From the NCBI GenBank assembly GCA_031553435.1, contig JAVBLQ010000089.1, positions 1 through 11,432 on the forward strand: 11,432 nucleotides of DNA, in the 5' to 3' direction. A model generated the notes under the pieces. That model saw nothing but the letters and a program-made list of their open reading frames with translations, was not told where the DNA came from and made no database searches. Source of the DNA: JAVBLQ01 sp031553435. GTDB lineage: Bacteria > Bacteroidota > Bacteroidia > Bacteroidales > Azobacteroidaceae. Positions within the stretch are counted from its first letter, which is position 1, and every line of letters starts with the position of its first letter. Position numbers and translations under genes: made by a program. Positions 7,450 to 11,432 of the stretch are shown here, piece by piece.

Positions 7450-7538
7450 TATAATTGAAAAATGGAAAGTGGAAAATTGAAAATGATTTTGTGTATAAGT
7501 CTCATTTTCAATTTTCCACTTTCCATTTTTCAATTATA
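7450..7538. terminator. Perfect 37-bp inverted repeat downstream of the operon; likely bidirectional terminator or solo repeat element
   Basis: Arms 7450-7486 and 7502-7538 are perfectly complementary over 37 bp, with a 15-base spacer at 7487-7501. It begins 6 bases after the ATPase stop. The arm is an array of 7-bp units (TGAAAAA, TGGAAAG, TGGAAAA, TTGAAAA at 7456-7483), the same period as the arrays around the four-helix-bundle gene. As RNA it would form a very long A/U-rich hairpin between convergent transcription units, so termination is the obvious role. The length, perfection and periodicity exceed an ordinary terminator and suggest an intergenic repeat family. Confidence 0.75.
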
Positions 7539-7540
7539 TC

Positions 7541-7741
7541 AAGAGTTTCAACGCAGAGCGGCCCCCTAATGGCCTCTCCCAGGCACTCCGCAACTCTGGT
7601 TTGTGTTAAAAGGAATAAAAAGAACCTTTGCGGGTGTGGAATTGTCTGCGTTGACGTGCCCTTGTATCCGTTTCACAACGAAAATGTTTGTTTTTTTTGT
7701 TCCCGTCATTCAAATCAATGAATGACAGGAGGTATTAATCA
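7541..7741. other. Convergent intergenic region with nested complementary segments; no gene recognised
   Basis: About 200 bases between the palindrome and the Skp-like gene. It is locally G/C-richer than its surroundings. TCAACGCAGA (7548-7557) is perfectly complementary to TCTGCGTTGA (7645-7654). Within this, CACTCCGCAA (7584-7593) pairs with TTGCGGGTG (7628-7636) with one bulged T, and GAGCGGCC (7556-7563) pairs with GGCCTCTC (7571-7578) with one mismatch. On the + strand a T-rich run (7687-7700) follows, as would be expected for a small RNA ending there. No family such as tmRNA, SRP RNA or RNase P RNA is recognised, and the segment could equally be a decayed intergenic repeat with CTTTGCG/CTCTGCG-like units. 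A + strand ORF through here is not convincing. Confidence 0.3.
7705..7726 (-). terminator. Small hairpin after the Skp-like gene
   Basis: GTCATTCA (7705-7712) and TGAATGAC (7719-7726) form an 8-bp perfect stem with a 6-base loop. On the - strand it lies 15 bases beyond the stop of the Skp-like gene and can be extended by a T-G and two C-G pairs. No U-run follows on the - strand, so it is a weak terminator candidate. Confidence 0.4.
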
Positions 7742-8278
7742 TCATTTGTTGTTGACAAGACTAATGATTTCCTTAGTTATGTTCCTTTTCGGATTCAGAT
7801 AAGCCAGTGCCGGCTGCATCTGTTCCAAATAAAGAACCATATCTATCTTGTTTTTCTCACAATAACTTTTGATCACAACATCTACTTTGTTCAATATGGG
7901 ACGAACATCCTGTTCATATAGAAAACGAACCATATTGTCGTAGCTCTTAGCTTTGCTCTGCAAAGCTTGATCTTCTGCCAATAATATATTGAATCTCAAT
8001 GTATCTGCCGGGCTCATCCGTTGTTTGATTTGTTCCGGAGATTCATTTTTGAACGAGCCATTATCGCTGATAAGCTTTGCATACTTTTCTTCCAGTCCTT
8101 TTTGAAGCTGCTGCAATTCTTCTGTATATTTTTTTGAAATACTATCAATAGAACTTACTTTTTGTATATAACCCGGTGTACTCAGAAGTACACTGTCACG
8201 ACTCAAACATGCCAAAAATTGAGCATTTGCATTTGATAAAAGAAAACAAAAAAGAAAAAATAAAATAGTCCTTTTCAT
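7742..8278 (-). CDS. OmpH/Skp-family periplasmic chaperone-like protein
   Basis: Exported protein of the Skp (OmpH) family, which holds unfolded outer-membrane proteins in the periplasm. The signal peptide is MKRTILFFLFCFLLSNANAQ (residues 1-20, cleavage after ANA). It is followed by a short beta-like segment (LACLSRDSVLLSTPGY), a long charged helical region rich in Q, K, E and L (about 40-115) that would form the coiled-coil tentacles, and a terminal segment including CEKNKIDMVLYLEQ and AYLNP that matches the end of this family. Length of 178 residues is normal. An in-frame ATG five codons upstream (8293) exists, but the start at 8278 gives a clean signal peptide with positive charge at the N-terminus and an A/T-rich leader. 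It is the last gene of the - strand cluster, 64 bases after a secreted protein gene. Alternative: a diverged paralogue with another envelope role. Confidence 0.78.
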   Translation of the reverse strand: MKRTILFFLFCFLLSNANAQFLACLSRDSVLLSTPGYIQKVSSIDSISKKYTEELQQLQKGLEEKYAKLISDNGSFKNESPEQIKQRMSPADTLRFNILLAEDQALQSKAKSYDNMVRFLYEQDVRPILNKVDVVIKSYCEKNKIDMVLYLEQMQPALAYLNPKRNITKEIISLVNNK

Positions 8279-8298
8279 ATTTATTATTGACATACAGA

Positions 8299-8330
8299 CT
8301 AGTAAACAAGTGAAAAAACTTGTTTACTAG
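8299..8330. promoter_or_regulatory. Perfect 13-bp hairpin between two - strand genes
   Basis: CTAGTAAACAAGT (8299-8311) and ACTTGTTTACTAG (8318-8330) are perfectly complementary around a 6-base loop GAAAAA. It sits between the stop of the secreted repeat protein (8343) and the start of the Skp-like gene (8278), both on the - strand. On that strand no U-run follows the stem, so it may be a processing or partial-termination structure that lowers expression of the downstream gene. The + strand side is followed by a T-rich run, but no + strand gene ends here. Confidence 0.6.
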
Positions 8331-8342
8331 CTTATTGTTTTT

Positions 8343-10061
8343 TTAGTGAAGATCTACCCAAGCTGTATTTGTACGAACTTGTAATTTATTGGTTGTACTG
8401 TTGTAACGGATAGTACCGGCAGAGGCTGTATCTCCGCTGTTTCCAACTTTGACGGAACCGGCAACTTCCAGTCGAGAACCAGTAGCTACTATGGTTGTTG
8501 TTCCTCCAACTTTTAATGAACCTTCTAAATAATTTGCTTTTGATCCTCCACGAATAAAAACACCATACCTGTTGGTGACTGTAGTTCCTGATCCTAAAGG
8601 GTTTTCAGCATAAAAATCATACATGTTGGTAATTGTACCAGCAGCATCAGTAACAGGTCTAACTTTAATTCCATAAGCATTGGTTGTGGTTCCTGTAGCT
8701 GTAGTCCCAAAATGACCATAGGGAGCATCTACAGATGCTAGTTCTGCAAGAGTTCCAGTTCCTTTGCTACGAGAAGTTTGAGCACGAATTCCAATTAAAT
8801 ATCCTGTATTTGTAACTCCTGAAACTATTTCTTGATCTGCAACAGTGCTATTCCCAATTTGATATGTTGTACCTGTTGTAGAGACTGTCCCTGTATAAGC
8901 AGTAGCTGAATTACCAAAAATAGTTATTTGTGCTCCTGAAGAAATAGAAGTAGGCGAACCCCCTATGGTTAATTTTCCTGCAAAATAATTCATTTTGTCA
9001 ACTCCATTAATGTACACTCCATATTTATTGGTAACTGTAGCTCCGGAACCTAAAGGATTTGAAGCATAAAAATCAAACATATTAATAATTGTACCAGCTT
9101 CAGTAACAGGTCTAACTTTAACTCCAAATGCAGCATTAGTTATTCCTCCACTCATTTCTGTACCAAGATGTCCATAAGGGGCATCGATGGACATCAGTTC
9201 TGCAAGTGTTCCTTTATCACTAGCATATCGTCGATCTGCTTGAGCTCTCATTGATATTAAATACCCTGTGTTTGTAATTCCTGTTGCCACACTTTGTGTC
9301 GCACATGTTGATGTTCCTATATGATAAGTATAGCCAGTAGTGGTTACTGGGAATATTGAACTTACATAAACTCCACTACCATTTTGATTAGCAACTGCAA
9401 GTTTTGCTCCACTAGCGTTGGTCCCTATTCCTACATTACCTGTACGCATGATAGCACTTGTTTTGTTACTTCCAGCATCTGTAGTTGATCCTGACATATA
9501 CCATTCAGTAGATGCAGGTGCTTTATATGTAACATATTTTGTTCCGTCATAATTCCAATTACTGGCATCTGTACCAAAATATAAGTAGCTGGTTTTCGCT
9601 TTTAAAGAATTGTCATTAGTAAAAGAAGGATTAACTATTGTTTTTCCGCTTTCATCTTCAATATAATATGACACATCATCGAATTCTGTAGCACTATTGG
9701 GATCTGTTCCATTTACCCATACCATAAAAGTGGGATCAACGGTTTCAGTATATTCCTGAATGCGTGTCCATTTTGAACCATCATTATAATATTGTCCCGG
9801 AGCAACAGCTGTAGTTCCTGTTCCTGCTGTAGCCGTATTATACACCGTCATCCCTGCCACATGTGCAGTAAGTGGTGCAGCTGCAGTTACAGAAGTCAGT
9901 GCCACTCTAGGCAATAACAAACCTTTATTTGTTGTCTGTAAATCCAGTACAGCCGAAGCATTAGGCGCATTCTGGCTCCCTATTGTCACCTGTGCATTCA
10001 TTTTTATTGTCGTCAGAAATAGAACGACACAGATTGAAATTAAAATTTTCGTTGTTTTCAT
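8343..10061 (-). CDS. Secreted repeat-containing surface protein, function unknown
   Basis: A 572-residue exported protein. Signal peptide at 1-23 (ends MNAQ), then VTIGSQNAPNASAVLDLQ and GLLLPRVALT (24-55), an N-terminal signature frequent in secreted Bacteroidota proteins, with GQYYNDGSKW at 89-98. A tail-fibre-like NVGIGTNASGAKLAV lies at 209-223. Two long homologous repeats follow, about residues 240-370 and 396-520. They share TNTGYLI, RAQ, GTLAEL, DAPYGH, KVRPVT, NPLGSG and VTN[KR]YGV. The end, GTIRYNSTTNKLQVRTNTAWVDL (split here as 549-558 and 559-571), is typical of phage-tail-like or adhesin proteins. No T9SS sorting domain or catalytic motif is seen. It is very rich in T, G, S and A with few cysteines, consistent with an extracellular beta-structured fibre. 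The gene follows the small exported protein gene by 50 bases. Binding or structural role is inferred only from composition. Confidence 0.7.
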   Translation of the reverse strand: MKTTKILISICVVLFLTTIKMNAQVTIGSQNAPNASAVLDLQTTNKGLLLPRVALTSVTAAAPLTAHVAGMTVYNTATAGTGTTAVAPGQYYNDGSKWTRIQEYTETVDPTFMVWVNGTDPNSATEFDDVSYYIEDESGKTIVNPSFTNDNSLKAKTSYLYFGTDASNWNYDGTKYVTYKAPASTEWYMSGSTTDAGSNKTSAIMRTGNVGIGTNASGAKLAVANQNGSGVYVSSIFPVTTTGYTYHIGTSTCATQSVATGITNTGYLISMRAQADRRYASDKGTLAELMSIDAPYGHLGTEMSGGITNAAFGVKVRPVTEAGTIINMFDFYASNPLGSGATVTNKYGVYINGVDKMNYFAGKLTIGGSPTSISSGAQITIFGNSATAYTGTVSTTGTTYQIGNSTVADQEIVSGVTNTGYLIGIRAQTSRSKGTGTLAELASVDAPYGHFGTTATGTTTNAYGIKVRPVTDAAGTITNMYDFYAENPLGSGTTVTNRYGVFIRGGSKANYLEGSLKVGGTTTIVATGSRLEVAGSVKVGNSGDTASAGTIRYNSTTNKLQVRTNTAWVDLH

Positions 10062-10071
10062 CTATTTTTAA

Positions 10072-10099
10072 GTTATAAGTTATACGTTTTATGTTTTAT
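10072..10099. repeat. Short heptamer array (GTTATAA, GTTATAC, GTTTTAT, GTTTTAT)
   Basis: Four consecutive 7-bp units at 10072-10078, 10079-10085, 10086-10092 and 10093-10099 fill most of the 50-base gap between the secreted protein gene and the small exported protein gene. The unit GTTAYNN matches that of the insertion at 946-1516, which contains GTTATGA and GTTATAG in complement. On the - strand it forms the leader of the secreted protein gene, and no Bacteroidota-type promoter (TTTG, TAnnTTTG) is apparent in the gap. Confidence 0.6.
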
Positions 10100-10111
10100 A
10101 TGATGGATTTT

Positions 10112-10378
10112 TTAATTTTTAGTTTTTTTCCGTGCACCGTGCACCGCTAACCGTGCACCGGCGAGCGCAGCGAGCAGCAGCAGTCCTTCGCCAAGCGGAA
10201 CCTGCTCCGATTCATCGATTCCCGGTCCAGGCGGCAGGTCAGGCTTAGCCCTGAGGATGGAGGGGCTGTATTCTGTGGTGGAAGCGGACTTGTTCTCTTC
10301 CTGGTTCTTGTACAATCCTTCAGCATGCAGGCTGCAAGTCAGGATGGTGAGCAAGAAAATATATATTGTTTTTTTCAT
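10112..10378 (-). CDS. Small exported protein with PLGEG-hydrophobic-basic C-terminus, function unknown
   Basis: An 88-residue protein with a signal peptide at 1-19 (MKKTIYIFLLTILTCSLHA), a polar middle (20-45) and a proline-rich LPPGPGIDE (48-56). It ends in PLGEG (61-65) followed directly by LLLLAALAGARLAV (66-79) and the basic tail HGARKKTKN (80-88). The layout of motif, hydrophobic segment and basic cluster resembles C-terminal sorting or anchoring signals such as PEP-CTERM, though the motif is not that one. Its ATG overlaps the TGA of the upstream T9SS cargo gene (ATGA), which implies translational coupling. The gene is distinctly G/C-richer than both neighbours, and its last codons run through a CCGTGCA heptamer array. 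Similar small proteins are common in Bacteroidales, without known function. Confidence 0.65.
   Translation of the reverse strand: MKKTIYIFLLTILTCSLHAEGLYKNQEENKSASTTEYSPSILRAKPDLPPGPGIDESEQVPLGEGLLLLAALAGARLAVHGARKKTKN
10130..10164. repeat. CCGTGCA heptamer array inside a coding 3' end
   Basis: Units CCGTGCA (10130-10136), CCGTGCA (10137-10143), CCGCTAA (10144-10150), CCGTGCA (10151-10157) and a degenerate CCGGCGA (10158-10164). The period of 7 is not a multiple of 3, so the repeat was not shaped by protein repetition; it supplies codons for GARLAVHGAR at the end of the small exported protein. It may have extended or rewritten the C-terminus. Confidence 0.7.
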
Positions 10379-11432
10379 TGATTGATTATCTTAGCTGTTT
10401 TATTTGTATTTCCTGTTACTTTTATAATTAAAGCTCCTGTTGTTTGCAATTCCCCTGTGAAATCAGAACTTTGTGCTGTTGCAGAAAGCACCATTCTTCC
10501 CGTCACATCAAACACCTGGATTTTATCTCCCTGTTGGATATTCTTGACAAACAATTGATGGTTGCTGGCATAGATAATTGTGTTGCCAGTTTCAGCGTTA
10601 TCAATTGAAGTCGGCATCCGGTTCAATTCCAGAGTGAAGCGGTCTGTTGTATTGAGCTCATTTGCAGGGAAAGTGTAGGTGTTTGTCAGAAGATTTGTCC
10701 GTTCTCCTGTTTCCTTGTCAAAGAGGATGATGGATTGATAGAAACCATTGTAACTTTCGTCCAGGGAAATAGTGTAGTTATCATCTTCACCTGTTTTTAC
10801 TCCCAGGGTAATTTCACGGTATTCTTTTTTGGGAAGCATCTCGATGCAAAGTTCATCACCTTCTAACATGCTCCAAAGCTGGGGAGTTTCTTTATCGGGG
10901 GAGAAAAGCTTGGGAGCATCTTTTGCATAATCCAGATTTTCCGCATAGCCGTCACCCGTCACAAAGCGGAGCTGGTCATTGTATTCAGAACCATTGATCC
11001 AAAGGCTGATGATATCAAATTCATTCTCTTCTTCAGAACGCAAGTTGGCTGATTGAGTACTGGTAGTTACTCCTGCTACATTATAAGCAATGGTTTTACC
11101 ACTTGCTGCTTCATGTGTAAAAAAGGAAATATAAGGAGGCATCGTGGTGGAACCTGTCAGTCCGGTGGGAACTTCCACATAATCCTTAGCCGTTTTATTG
11201 TAATAATACAAGACACCACTATAATTGGTACCGATATTGGCTTTGTTCATCAAATAATTAGATGTGACAAGTCCACCGATGAAATTCCATCCCCAACTAA
11301 AAGCAGTGGTGTAGGAACCCTGCAGGTTGTCGTAAGACAAATTAATTGTTTTGTCGGCTGCGACTGTTGAAAACAGGTTGCTGATATCTGAAGCCGGAAA
11401 GATCACTTCACGGTTGGCGATATCTTCATCCA
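10375..11432 (-). CDS. T9SS cargo protein, C-terminal part (5' end beyond window)
   Basis: The frame is open to the right edge of the window, so this is the C-terminal part (352 complete codons) of a larger secreted protein; a GTG at 11406 is not a convincing start. The last about 70 residues form a type A T9SS sorting domain: IIYASNHQLFVKNIQ, then KIQVFDVTGRMVLSA, then TTGALIIKVTGNTNKTAKIINQ split over the final strands. Such domains direct export across the outer membrane by the Por/T9SS machinery and are removed on the surface. The preceding part (LWINGSEYNDQLRF, LEGDELCIEMLPKKEYREITLG and the following strands) is a beta-rich region common just before such domains. Catalytic or binding function cannot be told from this fragment. 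It heads the visible - strand cluster and overlaps the next gene by 4 bases. Confidence 0.82.
   Translation of the reverse strand, partial: DEDIANREVIFPASDISNLFSTVAADKTINLSYDNLQGSYTTAFSWGWNFIGGLVTSNYLMNKANIGTNYSGVLYYYNKTAKDYVEVPTGLTGSTTMPPYISFFTHEAASGKTIAYNVAGVTTSTQSANLRSEEENEFDIISLWINGSEYNDQLRFVTGDGYAENLDYAKDAPKLFSPDKETPQLWSMLEGDELCIEMLPKKEYREITLGVKTGEDDNYTISLDESYNGFYQSIILFDKETGERTNLLTNTYTFPANELNTTDRFTLELNRMPTSIDNAETGNTIIYASNHQLFVKNIQQGDKIQVFDVTGRMVLSATAQSSDFTGELQTTGALIIKVTGNTNKTAKIINQ

Noticed and set aside
7548..7578. Resemblance to a cDNA-library adapter (CAACGCAGAG followed by GGCC...GGCC)
   Set aside because: Only the CAACGCAGAG core and a GGCC pair match; the bases expected before and after in such adapters are absent, and the complementary copy at 7645-7654 is not followed by adapter sequence. 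Chance or an RNA stem is more likely, though read-level checking would settle it.
7455..7721. Open + strand frame of 88 codons
   Set aside because: It runs through both arms of the perfect inverted repeat and the structured gap, so its N-terminal residues simply translate the palindrome; no family resemblance and no plausible start context.
8299..8330. Rho-independent terminator for the secreted protein gene
   Set aside because: The stem is perfect but no U-run follows it on the - strand, so it is listed only as a regulatory hairpin.
11053..11370. Plus-strand frame of 105 codons opposite the T9SS cargo gene
   Set aside because: Antisense shadow of the cargo gene; cysteine-rich random-looking translation without family similarity.

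Overview
The window looks like a chromosomal segment of a Bacteroidota bacterium, probably order Bacteroidales. The signs are a protein ending in a type IX secretion (T9SS) sorting domain, a Skp/OmpH-like chaperone, a secreted protein with the Bacteroidota-typical N-terminus VTIGSQNAPNASAVLDLQ, A/T-rich translation starts without a strong Shine-Dalgarno, and a four-helix-bundle (23S-IVP-type) gene. Species cannot be read from the window.

Left half (1-7444, all + strand): one tightly packed operon. In order it encodes a PP2C-type Ser/Thr phosphatase (5' end probably cut by the window), a Ser/Thr kinase with a C-terminal zinc ribbon and a further all-beta-looking tail, a HAD-superfamily protein, a phosphoribosyltransferase-like protein, and a PMCA-type Ca2+ P-type ATPase. 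Phosphatase plus zinc-ribbon kinase are two members of the TerY-P triad known from comparative genomics of tellurium-resistance (Ter) neighbourhoods. HAD and PRTase-like genes are components of the Ter-linked set proposed to make a nucleoside-like metabolite. The vWA protein TerY, and any TerD, would be expected to the left of the window and are not seen. The plausible reading is a phosphorylation switch controlling a nucleotide-like metabolite and calcium export in a stress response; this functional linkage is inference.

The operon is interrupted between phosphatase and kinase by a self-contained element (946-1516). It has long inverted repeats built of GTTACNN heptamers and a single gene for a four-helix-bundle protein. 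Removing 946-1516 on paper gives a TAA stop for the phosphatase and a 9-base gap to the kinase ATG, which looks like the ancestral junction.

Centre (7445-7741): a convergent intergenic region. It holds a perfect 37-bp inverted repeat, a G/C-richer stretch with nested complementary segments (possible structured RNA or degenerate repeat), and a small hairpin.

Right half (7742-11432, all - strand): reading leftward from the right edge, the 3' end of a T9SS cargo protein, a small exported protein overlapping it by 4 bases, a secreted repeat-containing surface protein, and a Skp/OmpH-like periplasmic chaperone. This is a cell-envelope/secretion cluster.

A pattern not tied to any one gene is a 7-bp periodicity at four separate places (946-1516, 7456-7490 with its mirror copy, 10072-10099, 10130-10164), with different unit sequences.
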